Origin: Mesorhizobium_K marinum | GTDB lineage: Bacteria > Pseudomonadota > Alphaproteobacteria > Rhizobiales > Rhizobiaceae | Assembly: GCF_040813715.1 (NCBI RefSeq) | Contig: NZ_JBFOCH010000016.1 | DNA length: 64,000 nt | Strand: one strand, 5' to 3' | Shown: positions 8,605-17,091 of the stretch, in pieces | Position numbering within the stretch: position 1 is the stretch's first letter | Layout: the number at the start of each line of letters is the position of its first letter | Translations under genes and position numbers: made by a program | The notes under the pieces: generated by a model | What the model was told of the DNA's origin: nothing | Databases searched by the model: none | The model's input: only the letters and a program-made list of their open reading frames with translations

Positions 8605-10119
8605 ATGAGCGTCATGACAGATTGCCTTGGGAAGACCCGCGTTTTCGCCGCAGCCCTCTTCCTCGCCGCAGCCAATTTCCTGGCGTCGCCGGCCGGGGCG
8701 GAGGTCGCGATCCAGCCGGTCACCAGCAGCAAGGGCATCACCGCCTGGCTGGTCGAGGACTATTCGGTGCCCATCGTGACGATCCGTTTCTCCTTCCAGG
8801 GCGGTCACACCCAGGACCCGCCCGGCAAGGAGGGCCTGTCGGAACTGATGAGCGGCCTGTTCGACGAGGGGGCAGGCGACCTCGATTCGGACGCGTTCCA
8901 GACGCAACTCGACGAGGGCGGCGCGGAAATGCGCTTCGGGGCCGATCGCGACACGGTGTACGGCTGGATGCGGACGCTGGCCGACACGAAGGACGAGGCG
9001 TTCGACCTGCTCAAGCTCGCCGTCGAGCAGCCGCGCTTCGACGCCGCGCCGATCGACCGCATCCGGGCGCAGATCGTGGCGGGCATCGTCGCCTCCGAGC
9101 GCGATCCCGATACGGCGGCGCAGCGGAGATGGCAGGTTGCGCTCTACGGCGACCACCCCTATGCGCGGCCGGAAGTGGGAACGGAGGCCTCGCTGGCGGC
9201 CATCACCGCCGACGACTTGCGCGCCTACCACAAGGCGGTGTTCGCCCGTGACACGCTGAAGGTCGCCGTGGTCGGGGCGATCGACGCGGAGACGCTGAAG
9301 CGCAAGCTTGACGACCTGTTCGGAAACCTGCCGGAGACGTCGAACCTGCNGGCCTCGCTGGCGGCAATCACCGCCGATGACTTGCGCGCCTACCACAAGG
9401 CGGTGTTCGCCCGTGACACGCTGAAGGTCGCCGTGGTCGGGGCGATCGACGCGGAGACGCTGAAGCGCAAGCTTGACGACCTGTTCGGAAACCTGCCGGA
9501 GACGTCGAACCTGCGTCCTGTCGAGACGGTCGCCCCCAAGCTCAGCCAGGAGGTGCGGTTCGACTACGATCTGCCGCAGACCTCGCTGCAGCTTGCCTAT
9601 CCGGGCGTGCCGCGCTCCGACCCGGAGTTCTTCGCGGCGCACCTGATGAACCACATTCTCGGTGGCGGCACCTTCACCTCGCGGCTGTTCGACGAGGTGC
9701 GCGAGAAGCGCGGCCTCGCCTACAGCGTGACCTCCTACCTGGTCACCAACAAGTATTCCTCGGGGCTCGTCGTCTCCACGGCGACCCGCTCCGACCGGGC
9801 AGGCGAGACGCTCGACGTCATCCGCGACGTGGTTCACAAGATGGCCGAGGACGGTCCGACGGAGGCCGAACTCGCGGCCGCCAAGAAGTATGTCATCGGC
9901 GCCTATGCCATGAACAACCTCGATACTTCCGGCGCCATCGCGCGGACATTGCTGCAGTTGCAGGAGGAAAACCTGGGCATCGACTACATGCAGAAGCGGG
10001 TGGCGCAGATCGATGCGGTGACGATCGAGCAGGTCAGGGCGGCGGCGCGCAGGCTGCTGAACGCCGAACCGGCCGTGCTGGTGGTCGGTCCGCCAGCCAC
10101 GCCGGAACCGAAGGGATGA
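8605..10119 (+). CDS. M16 family peptidase-like subunit lacking zinc motif (inflated by gap)
   Basis: Partner of the upstream M16 peptidase. Signal peptide MSVMTDCLGKTRVFAAAL followed by cleavage near SPAGA, so periplasmic. The position of HXXEH reads EGLSELMSGL, so this subunit should be non-catalytic and contribute to substrate binding. The R/Y pair that helps catalysis from the C-terminal domain may be here (GLAYSVTSYL). The N at 9350 together with a 164-bp repeat (9186-9349 equals 9351-9514) adds exactly 55 codons in frame, so the ORF reads as 504 residues while the real protein should be about 449. It overlaps the patatin start by 4 bases (ATGA). Confidence 0.88.
   Translation: MSVMTDCLGKTRVFAAALFLAAANFLASPAGAEVAIQPVTSSKGITAWLVEDYSVPIVTIRFSFQGGHTQDPPGKEGLSELMSGLFDEGAGDLDSDAFQTQLDEGGAEMRFGADRDTVYGWMRTLADTKDEAFDLLKLAVEQPRFDAAPIDRIRAQIVAGIVASERDPDTAAQRRWQVALYGDHPYARPEVGTEASLAAITADDLRAYHKAVFARDTLKVAVVGAIDAETLKRKLDDLFGNLPETSNLXASLAAITADDLRAYHKAVFARDTLKVAVVGAIDAETLKRKLDDLFGNLPETSNLRPVETVAPKLSQEVRFDYDLPQTSLQLAYPGVPRSDPEFFAAHLMNHILGGGTFTSRLFDEVREKRGLAYSVTSYLVTNKYSSGLVVSTATRSDRAGETLDVIRDVVHKMAEDGPTEAELAAAKKYVIGAYAMNNLDTSGAIARTLLQLQEENLGIDYMQKRVAQIDAVTIEQVRAAARRLLNAEPAVLVVGPPATPEPKG
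9186..9514. other. assembly gap (N 9350) with 164-bp duplicated flanks
   Basis: 9186-9349 equals 9351-9514. With the N this adds 165 bases, so the M16 frame stays open and the duplication could be mistaken for a real internal repeat. Confidence 0.85.
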
Positions 10120-10982
10120 GCGCCACGGTGGTCGACGGACAGGCGGGGCCGACCGTAGCCGTCGCCTTCGGCGGCGGCGGCGCGCGGGGGCTCGCGCATA
10201 TCCACGTCATCGAGGCGCTCGACGAACTGGGCGTCCGGCCGGTGGCGATCGCCGGCACGTCGATCGGCGCGATCATGGGCGCGGGCATGGCCGCCGGCAT
10301 GACCGGCAGGCAGATCGGCGACTACGCCCGGTCGATCCTGTCGCGCCGGGCCGAGTTCATCGGCCGCATGTGGAGCGCAAGGCCGACATCGTTCACCGAA
10401 ATGGTCGGCGGGCTGAAAGTGTCGCAGTTCAGCATCGAGCGCATCCTGCACGCTTTCCTGCCGCACCAGATCCCGCACGGCTTCGAGGACCTCGCCATTC
10501 CCCTGCAGGTGACGGCGACTGATTATTACGGGCACCATGTGAAGGTGTTTTCGGAGGGCGAACTGCGCCCGGCCCTGGCGGCGTCGGCGGCGATCCCGGC
10601 CGTGTTCTCCCCGGTCATCCGCGACGGGCGCACCTATATCGACGGCGGCATCTACAATCCGGTGCCGTTCGACCTGCTCAAGGGGCTCGCCGACATCGTC
10701 ATGGCCATCGATGTCGTCGGCGCGCCCGAGGAGGTGGAGGGACGCAAGCCGACATCGATCGACCTGATGTTCGGCTCCACGCAGATCCTCATGCAGTCGA
10801 TCATCGCCCACAAGGTCGAGCAGTGCGCCCCCGACATCCTGCTGCGCCCGCCGGTATCCAAGTACCGGGCGCTCGACTTCCTGAAGATCGATGCGCTGAT
10901 GTCGGAGACCGCCTCGATCAAGGACGAGGTGAAGCGCGCGGTGGAGGCGGCGATGGCGTCCCGGGCCCGAGCCGGGGCCTGA
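10116..10982 (+). CDS. patatin-like phospholipase (RssA type)
   Basis: Serine-Asp dyad lipid acyl hydrolase of 288 residues. It shows the oxyanion loop GGGGARG near residue 18, the nucleophile elbow GTSIG near 50 and the DGG catalytic Asp motif near 175. No signal peptide or membrane helix is seen, so it is cytoplasmic or peripheral. Its ATG overlaps the stop of the upstream M16 gene (ATGA), placing it third in an M16-M16-patatin operon. The substrate is not known; the family contains phospholipases A and esterases. Confidence 0.88.
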   Translation: MSATVVDGQAGPTVAVAFGGGGARGLAHIHVIEALDELGVRPVAIAGTSIGAIMGAGMAAGMTGRQIGDYARSILSRRAEFIGRMWSARPTSFTEMVGGLKVSQFSIERILHAFLPHQIPHGFEDLAIPLQVTATDYYGHHVKVFSEGELRPALAASAAIPAVFSPVIRDGRTYIDGGIYNPVPFDLLKGLADIVMAIDVVGAPEEVEGRKPTSIDLMFGSTQILMQSIIAHKVEQCAPDILLRPPVSKYRALDFLKIDALMSETASIKDEVKRAVEAAMASRARAGA

Positions 10983-11081
10983 CCCAACCGGCGCCGCGCC
11001 ATTGCAGAAGCGGCGCAGCGACAATAGATGGGAGGACGGAAGTTCCCCGATGCCGACCCCCATGAACGATCAGGACTGACG

Positions 11082-12425
11082 ATGACCGATGCACCCGACG
11101 CCGCGCGACTGACCGACCGTGTCGCGGCCCTCGTCGAGGCCGCCAGGAAGGCCGGCGCGGACGCCGCCGACGCCGTCGCCGTGCGCGGGCGCTCGACCAG
11201 CGTGTCTGTTCGCCTCGGCAAGGTGGAATCGACCAACGCCGCCGAAGGCGACGACATGTCGCTTCGGGTGTTCGTCGGCAAGCGCGTCGCCAGCATCTCG
11301 GCGACGGCGTCTTCGGACCCGGCTGCGCTGGCCGAACGGGCGGTCGCCATGGCAAGGGTGTCGCCCGAAGATCCGTTCCAGGGGCTCGCCGACGCCGAAC
11401 TCCTCGTAAAGACGGTTCGCGACCTGGATCTCTACGATTCGACCGAGGTTACGGCCGATCAGCTGCGCGAGGCGGCGCTGGCCGCCGAAGAGGCCGCGCT
11501 TGCAGTGCCCGGCGTCACCAATTCGGGTGGCAGCGGCGCCAGCGCGGGGCTCGCCGGCCTGGTGCTCGCGACCTCGCAGGGGTTTGTCGGCCACTATGTC
11601 GGTTCGCGCTTCGGGCGCTCGGCGAGCGTCATCGCCGGAGAGGGCACCGGCATGGAACGCGACTACGAATACTCGTCGCGCCTGCATTTCGTGGACCTCG
11701 AGGCAGCCGAGGACATTGGGCGGAAGGCCGGCGAGCGGACGGTGCGCCGGCTGAACGCGCGCAAGGCAAGGACCGGGACGGTCGACGTCGTCTTCGATCC
11801 GCGCGTGGCGCGCGGCGTCGCGGGCCATCTCGCAGGCGCGATCAACGGCGCCGCGGTCGCCAGAAAGACCAGCTTCCTGCGCGACCGGATGGGCCAGCAG
11901 GTGGCCTCGGCGGCGATAACGGTGATCGACGAACCGATGAAACTGCGCGGCCAGGCGTCACGACCTTTCGACGGCGAGGGCGTCGGCGGCGAGAAGCTGG
12001 TGATGGTCGAAAAGGGCGTCCTTAACCATTGGTTCCTGTCGACCTCGACCGCCAGGGAACTCGGCCTGGCGACCAACGGGCGCGGGGCGCGCGGCGGGTC
12101 GTCGGTGTCGCCGTCGTCGACCAATCTCACGATCGAGCCCGGCGAAAGGGACCCCGACGAGATCATCAGGTCGATGAAGTCGGGCTTCTACGTGACGGAA
12201 GTGTTCGGGCAGGGCGTGGACATGGTCACCGGCGACTACAGCCGCGGGGCATCCGGCTTCTGGATCGAGAACGGGCAACTGACCCATCCCGTATCGGAGG
12301 TGACGATCGCCTCGAACCTGAAGGACATGTTCCTGCGCATGACGCCGGCGAGCGATCTCGACCGCAACTTCGCCACGGCGAGCCCGACGCTCTTCATCGA
12401 AGGCATGACACTTGCCGGCAGTTGA
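11082..12425 (+). CDS. pmbA: TldE/PmbA family metallopeptidase subunit
   Basis: A 447-residue PmbA (TldE) homologue. In the family TldD carries the metal site (HExxxH) and TldE is the partner; no such site is visible here, as expected. TldD/TldE trims peptides such as microcin B17 precursors and degrades unfolded polypeptides. Recognisable regions are the N-terminal domain, the loop VLNHWFLSTSTARELGL near 315 and the C-terminal signature GASGFWIENG with HPVSEVTIA. No tldD is in the window. ATG 11082 begins MTDAPDAARLTDRV. It overlaps the downstream phosphatase by 14 bases. Confidence 0.92.
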   Translation: MTDAPDAARLTDRVAALVEAARKAGADAADAVAVRGRSTSVSVRLGKVESTNAAEGDDMSLRVFVGKRVASISATASSDPAALAERAVAMARVSPEDPFQGLADAELLVKTVRDLDLYDSTEVTADQLREAALAAEEAALAVPGVTNSGGSGASAGLAGLVLATSQGFVGHYVGSRFGRSASVIAGEGTGMERDYEYSSRLHFVDLEAAEDIGRKAGERTVRRLNARKARTGTVDVVFDPRVARGVAGHLAGAINGAAVARKTSFLRDRMGQQVASAAITVIDEPMKLRGQASRPFDGEGVGGEKLVMVEKGVLNHWFLSTSTARELGLATNGRGARGGSSVSPSSTNLTIEPGERDPDEIIRSMKSGFYVTEVFGQGVDMVTGDYSRGASGFWIENGQLTHPVSEVTIASNLKDMFLRMTPASDLDRNFATASPTLFIEGMTLAGS

Positions 12426-13215
12426 GCCCCTCGAAGACGCCGACCTGGCCGGCGAACTGGCACTCCTGGTCGAAGCGGCCCGCGAAGCCGGGCGCATCGC
12501 GATGCGCTACTTCCGGCGCGATCCCGAGGTCTGGCTGAAGGGCGGCACCTCGCCGGTGAGCGAGGCAGACTATGCCGCGGACAGCTACCTGCGCGAAACC
12601 CTGCTCGCCGCGCGCGCCGGCTACGGCTGGCTCTCCGAGGAAACCGCCGACGACGCCGCGCGGCTCGGCATGCGCCGCACCTTCATCGTCGATCCGATCG
12701 ACGGAACACGCGGCTTCCTCGACGGCCGCAGCGAATGGTGCGTATCGGCCGCCGTGGTCGAGGGCGGGCGCTCGATCGCCGCGGTCCTAGAATGCCCGGC
12801 GAGGGGGGAGACCTATTCGGCGACGCTCGGCGGCGGCGCCTTCAAGAACGGCGCGCGCCTTGCCGTGGGGGAAACCCGCGCCAGCCCGCTGGTCGGCGGT
12901 CCTGTCACCATGGTCGGCGCCTTGCCAAAGCCGATGCGCGCAAGCGTCAGGCGCAGCCCCTACATTCCGTCGCTGGCCTACAGGATCGGCCTTGTGGCCG
13001 ACGGGACGCTCGACGCGACCTTCATCAAGCCGAACTCGCGCGACTGGGACCTTGCGGCCGCCGACCTGATCCTGCACGAGGCGGGCGGCCGCATTCTCGA
13101 CGTGCAGGGGATGGCGCCGACCTACGGCGCATGGGATACACTGCACGGCGCCATGGTCTGCGGAAGCGGCGCGCTTCTGGAGGCGATGGCGAAAACCATC
13201 CGCGCCGGCGACTGA
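12412..13215 (+). CDS. inositol-monophosphatase family protein, CysQ-like 3'(2'),5'-bisphosphate nucleotidase
   Basis: Mg-dependent Li-sensitive phosphatase fold of about 267 residues. The metal-binding signature DPIDGTRGFLDG is near residue 90, preceded by SEET (metal Glu), and DWDLAAADLILHEAGG near 210 is the second signature. The acceptor could be 3'-phosphoadenosine 5'-phosphate (CysQ) or inositol phosphate; rhizobial members in this position are usually annotated as 3'(2'),5'-bisphosphate nucleotidases. The best start is TTG at 12412, inside the pmbA 3' end, because no in-frame ATG precedes the conserved region. Confidence 0.85.
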   Translation: MPAVEPLEDADLAGELALLVEAAREAGRIAMRYFRRDPEVWLKGGTSPVSEADYAADSYLRETLLAARAGYGWLSEETADDAARLGMRRTFIVDPIDGTRGFLDGRSEWCVSAAVVEGGRSIAAVLECPARGETYSATLGGGAFKNGARLAVGETRASPLVGGPVTMVGALPKPMRASVRRSPYIPSLAYRIGLVADGTLDATFIKPNSRDWDLAAADLILHEAGGRILDVQGMAPTYGAWDTLHGAMVCGSGALLEAMAKTIRAGD

Positions 13216-13392
13216 CCGGCCCCCGGCCTGGTGCGCGGCCCGGCGTTTCCGGCCGAAGCGGCGTTCATCCGGCGGCCCGCCGGCTGACGTTGCGGGAGGC
13301 GGGGTTGGCGGAACGTAACGTCCAGAATTCGATTCCGATTCCCCCGGCGATGCGTTAGACAGGCGACGAAACCGAAGACAAGGTTGCGAAAA

Positions 13393-13644
13393 ATGTCCGG
13401 CAAAGACGGCGAACAGCAGCTTCTCCATCTGGTATTCGGCGGCGAGCTCAAGAAGCTCGGCGGCAACGAGTTCCGGGATCTCGACGCACTCGACATCGTG
13501 GGCATCTACCCGAACTACAAGACGGCGCACGCCGCATGGAAGGCAAAGGCACAGGCCAGCGTGGACAACGCCCACATGCGCTACTACGTCGTCCACCTGC
13601 ACCGGCTGCTCGAGCCGGAGCTGAAGGGTTCCGGATCGGAATAA
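13393..13644 (+). CDS. DUF4170 family small protein
   Basis: An 83-residue protein beginning MSGKDGEQQLLHLVFGG and containing the DUF4170 pattern (VFGGEL, VGIYPNYKTAHAAWKAKA, MRYYVVHLHRLLEP). Function unknown. In rhizobia it is typically found just upstream of the Kdo/lipid A genes, as here; the acyltransferase starts 2 bases after its stop. ATG 13393 is chosen over the in-frame start at 13384 because the family motif begins right after it. The 177 bases upstream (13216-13392) hold no gene; a promoter for the lipid A block would be expected there. Confidence 0.85.
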   Translation: MSGKDGEQQLLHLVFGGELKKLGGNEFRDLDALDIVGIYPNYKTAHAAWKAKAQASVDNAHMRYYVVHLHRLLEPELKGSGSE

Positions 13645-13646
13645 GC

Positions 13647-14432
13647 ATGGACGAGCAGACCGCAACGCAGCCGGCCGTCCGGCGTGCGGCCAAGGATAAG
13701 AACGTGTCACGGCCAAAGGCCCTCTGGGTGCGCATCCGCGAACCGCTTGCGCAGTCGCGCGTCGCCAAGGCGGTCGTGACCTCGCTGTTTGCACAGGCGC
13801 TTCGCTTCATCAGGCTGACCAACCCGGTGGTCGCCGGGTCGGCGAGGCTCGCCGGAGCCTATGAGGCCGACGAGCCCGGCATCATCGCGCTCTGGCACGG
13901 CCAGCACCTGCTCGCGCCGGTGTTCTATCCGAGCAAGCGTCGGCTGGTCGCCATGGTGTCGCGGAGCGCGGACGCCGAACTGAACGCAATGGTCGTCGAG
14001 AAGTTCGGCATCGAGGCGGTGCGCGGCTCCGGCGGACGCCACGACAGCCGCCATCTCGACAAGGGCGGCGCCAAGGCCCTGATTGCCCTGAAAAAGTCGC
14101 TCGATGCGGGCAAGAACGTCGCCATGATAGCGGACATACCGCACGGCAAGCCGCGCGACGCCGGCATGGGGATCATTCTTCTGGCTCGTCTTTCGGGTCG
14201 TCCGATCATCCCCGCGGCGATCGCGACGAGCCGCCGCAAGGTGCTCGAGCAGAGCTGGGACAAGACGACCATCAGCCTGCCCTTCGGGCGCAGCGCAGTG
14301 GCGGTCGGCGACCTCGTCCATGTGCCCAAGAACGCCGATGAGGCGGAAATGGAGCGCATCCGCCAACATCTAACCGACACCCTCAACGCCGCCACCGAGA
14401 AGGCCTACGCGCTCGCCGACGGTGTGCGATGA
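13647..14432 (+). CDS. DUF374 lysophospholipid acyltransferase family protein
   Basis: A 261-residue protein of the LPLAT/DUF374 family. The N-terminus is basic, one hydrophobic segment follows, and the region with LWHGQHLLAPV near residue 75 corresponds to the acyltransferase HX4D-like block of this family. The conserved stretch IADIPHGKPRDAG and the strand LSGRPIIPAAIATS follow. Its tight packing with waaA and lpxK (ATGA overlap at 14429) suggests a role in lipid A or Kdo-lipid A acylation or assembly at the inner membrane, but the substrate is not established by sequence. Confidence 0.85.
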   Translation: MDEQTATQPAVRRAAKDKNVSRPKALWVRIREPLAQSRVAKAVVTSLFAQALRFIRLTNPVVAGSARLAGAYEADEPGIIALWHGQHLLAPVFYPSKRRLVAMVSRSADAELNAMVVEKFGIEAVRGSGGRHDSRHLDKGGAKALIALKKSLDAGKNVAMIADIPHGKPRDAGMGIILLARLSGRPIIPAAIATSRRKVLEQSWDKTTISLPFGRSAVAVGDLVHVPKNADEAEMERIRQHLTDTLNAATEKAYALADGVR

Positions 14433-15739
14433 GCGAGCGTTGGGCGCGAACCGTGCTGGCGGCGTATCGGTTCGCGGGTGCGGCGGCCTTCCCGCTGGTC
14501 GGCCCCTACGTGGCCTGGCGCGCCACCAAGGGGAAGGAAGACCCCACCCGGCGCTATGAGCGATCCGGCTATGCCGGCAAGCCGCGTCCGGAAGGCCCGC
14601 TGATCTGGGCGCATGCGGCCAGCGTGGGCGAGACCATCGCCATCGTGCCGCTGATTGAGAGCATCCTCGGCTACGGCGTCAACGTCGTGCTGACGACGGG
14701 GACGGTGACCTCGGCGCAGGTCGCCGAGGAACGCCTCGGCGACAGCATCATCCACCAGTTCGTGCCGCTCGACCTCAAGCCGGCGATCGGCCGCTTTCTC
14801 AACCACTGGCAGCCCGATCTCGCCATCATCGCCGAATCCGAGATCTGGCCGATGACGATCATGGAACTCGGGTACCGCAGGATTCCGCAGGTCCTGGTGA
14901 ATGGCCGCCTGTCAGAGCGGTCCTTCCAGTCCTGGAAGAAGCGGGCAAACATCGCCGAGGCGCTGTTCGAGAACCTGTCGCATGTCGTGGCGCAATCCGA
15001 GGTCGACGCCGAGCGGTTCGAGGCGCTCGGCGCGCGGCCGGTGACGGTGTCGGGCAATCTCAAGGTCGACACCAATCCGCCGCCCGTGGACGGGCGCGCG
15101 CTGCACGCGATTTCGCGCCAGCTCAGCCTGCGTCCCACCTGGGCCGCGGTCTCGACGCATGAGGGCGAGGAACGCATGGCGGCGGAAATCCACCTGATGC
15201 TGCGCTCGCGCCATCCGGGCCTGCTCACCATCATCGTGCCGCGCCACCCCGAACGGGCCGCGGCGCTCGCCGATGAGTTCGCGGCGATGGGGCTGCGCTC
15301 CGTGACGCGCAGCTCAGGAGACCGCATCCGCTCGGACACCGACATACTGCTCGGCGACACGATCGGCGAAATGGGGCTCTACCTCAGGCTGACCGAGATC
15401 GCTTTCGTCGGCCGCTCGCTGACCGCGGAGGGCGGGCAGAACCCGCTGGAGCCGGCGATGCTGGAAACGGCGGTCCTCGCAGGCCGCAACGTCCAGAATT
15501 TTCGCGAGGCCTACCAGCGGCTGATCGACGGCGGCGCGGCAAAGCTGGTCGCCAACCGCGACATGCTGGCCGGCGCCGTGAACTTCCTGCTCCTCAACGA
15601 CGCCACGCGCCGCAAGATGATGGCGGCCGGCGCGGCGACGGTCGAGGACATGCGCGGCGCGCTGGGCAAGACGCTGAAGGCGCTGGAGCCGTTCATCCAT
15701 CCGCTGGTCGTGAAGGCACGGCTGAAGGGCGTGCGCTGA
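14429..15739 (+). CDS. waaA: 3-deoxy-D-manno-octulosonic acid (Kdo) transferase
   Basis: GT30 enzyme that adds Kdo from CMP-Kdo to lipid IVA at the cytoplasmic face of the inner membrane. 436 residues, close to the usual 420-440. It has an N-terminal membrane anchor, HAASVGE near 65, the conserved AESEIWP motif near 130 followed by LVNGRLS, a linker VSGNLKVD, and the C-terminal nucleotide-binding GT-B half with GGQNPLEPA near 330. The stop TGA overlaps the lpxK ATG by one base. Confidence 0.95.
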   Translation: MSERWARTVLAAYRFAGAAAFPLVGPYVAWRATKGKEDPTRRYERSGYAGKPRPEGPLIWAHAASVGETIAIVPLIESILGYGVNVVLTTGTVTSAQVAEERLGDSIIHQFVPLDLKPAIGRFLNHWQPDLAIIAESEIWPMTIMELGYRRIPQVLVNGRLSERSFQSWKKRANIAEALFENLSHVVAQSEVDAERFEALGARPVTVSGNLKVDTNPPPVDGRALHAISRQLSLRPTWAAVSTHEGEERMAAEIHLMLRSRHPGLLTIIVPRHPERAAALADEFAAMGLRSVTRSSGDRIRSDTDILLGDTIGEMGLYLRLTEIAFVGRSLTAEGGQNPLEPAMLETAVLAGRNVQNFREAYQRLIDGGAAKLVANRDMLAGAVNFLLLNDATRRKMMAAGAATVEDMRGALGKTLKALEPFIHPLVVKARLKGVR

Positions 15740-16764
15740 TGGCGAGCGAGGCGCCTCCGTTCTGGTGGGAAAAGCCCGACTGGCGCGCCTACGGGCTCTA
15801 CCCGCTCTCGGCGGTGTACGGGTTCGTCGCCAGGCGACGCTTGATCGATGCGCGGCGCGAGAAGCTCGACGTTCCGGTGATCTGCGTCGGCAACTTCACG
15901 GTCGGCGGCACCGGCAAGACGCCGGTCGCCATCGCGCTCGCCAGGCAGGCGAAGAAGATGCACCTGACGCCGGGTTTCCTGTCGCGCGGCTATGGCGGCA
16001 GCATTCACGAGCCGCATGTGGTCGACGGCAAGCGCGACAGCGCCCGGCAGGTCGGCGACGAGCCGCTGCTGCTGTCGGACCACGCGCTGACGGCGACGAC
16101 GCCGAACCGGGTCGCGGGCGCCAGGCTGCTGATGCAGATGGGCTGCGACCTGCTGATCATGGACGACGGCTTCCAGAGCGCGCAGATCCACATGGACTAT
16201 GCGCTGGTGGTGGTCGACGGACGCTATGGCGTCGGCAACGGCCATGTTCTGCCGGCCGGACCGCTGCGTGCGCCGCTGATCGACCAGGTGCGCTATGCGA
16301 CCGGCATCGTGCGGATGGGCGAGGACAAGGCGGGCGAGGCGGTCGTCAGGCAGGCGGCGCGGGCGGGCCGGCCGATCTTCGAGGCGTGGCAGCGCCCGGT
16401 CGGCGTGGAAAAGATCGCCGGACGGCGGTTTCTTGCCTTCGCCGGCATCGGCCACCCGGACAAGTTCTTCGACACGGTGGCGCAGGCCGGCGGCGAAGTG
16501 GTGATGGCGCGCCCCTTCGCGGACCATCATTTCTATTCGAACGACGAGCTGAGGGAACTCGTCCAGACGGCCGCCTCGGCCGACCTGGAACTTGTCACAA
16601 CGGCCAAGGACGTGGCCAGGCTGCGCAACAGCATCACGCCGGCCGGACTGCTCGGCAAGCTGAATGTCCTGGAGATCGACGCGGTGTTCGAGAACGCCAA
16701 CGCGACGAGGCGCATCATCGAGGAAGCGCAGGACGCCTGGCGCGAGCGCCGGCTCGACACCTAG
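15739..16764 (+). CDS. lpxK: tetraacyldisaccharide 4'-kinase
   Basis: Inner-membrane kinase that phosphorylates the 4' position of lipid A disaccharide to give lipid IVA, the substrate of WaaA encoded immediately upstream. 341 residues. It begins with the amphipathic MASEAPPFWWEKPDW; the P-loop GGTGKTP is near residue 55; SRGYGG and the hallmark DDGFQ (Mg-binding Asp) near 150 are intact. Its TAG stop lies 13 bases from the stop of the convergent DUF2093 gene. Confidence 0.95.
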   Translation: MASEAPPFWWEKPDWRAYGLYPLSAVYGFVARRRLIDARREKLDVPVICVGNFTVGGTGKTPVAIALARQAKKMHLTPGFLSRGYGGSIHEPHVVDGKRDSARQVGDEPLLLSDHALTATTPNRVAGARLLMQMGCDLLIMDDGFQSAQIHMDYALVVVDGRYGVGNGHVLPAGPLRAPLIDQVRYATGIVRMGEDKAGEAVVRQAARAGRPIFEAWQRPVGVEKIAGRRFLAFAGIGHPDKFFDTVAQAGGEVVMARPFADHHFYSNDELRELVQTAASADLELVTTAKDVARLRNSITPAGLLGKLNVLEIDAVFENANATRRIIEEAQDAWRERRLDT

Positions 16765-16777
16765 CTACGTCCGGCGG

Positions 16778-17008
16778 TCACCCGCGGCGCAGCTCCGGGT
16801 TCGCCTCCATCTCGCGCTTCAGCGATGCGGCGGCGTTCACGTAGGCCTCCTGGCGGGCCACGCTCCAGTATTTCAGCTCGTCGATCGGGATGGACTCGCC
16901 GGTGACGGCGCAGCGCACGAACGACCCCGGGCTCGTCACCTGGAAGTCTCCGTCGAGATAGCGGATGCGGGCTTCCCTGGCGCCAGGGCCCTCGAAACGG
17001 TTCATCAT
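16778..17008 (-). CDS. DUF2093 family protein
   Basis: A small protein of about 76 residues starting MMNRFEGPGAREARIRYLDG. It matches the DUF2093 pattern (FQVTSPGSFVRCAVTGE, IPIDELKYWSVARQEAYV). Function unknown; it is common in rhizobia next to lpxK and mutL. A GGAAGAAGG-type ribosome site lies just upstream of ATG 17008; the second ATG at 17005 is equally possible. It lies 83 bases downstream of mutL on the same strand. Confidence 0.85.
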   Translation of the reverse strand: MMNRFEGPGAREARIRYLDGDFQVTSPGSFVRCAVTGESIPIDELKYWSVARQEAYVNAAASLKREMEANPELRRG

Positions 17009-17091
17009 CGCCTTCTTCCGCCACAAAACCCCTTGCAGGTCAAGCGGGCGAAGCACTGGCCCGCCGCCGCTACATCGGGCGTCTGCGTAAG

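Noticed and set aside
9186..9514. Internal 55-residue tandem repeat in the second M16 protein
   Set aside because: The repeat is split by an N and its arms are the contig-end duplicates; the family has no such repeat.
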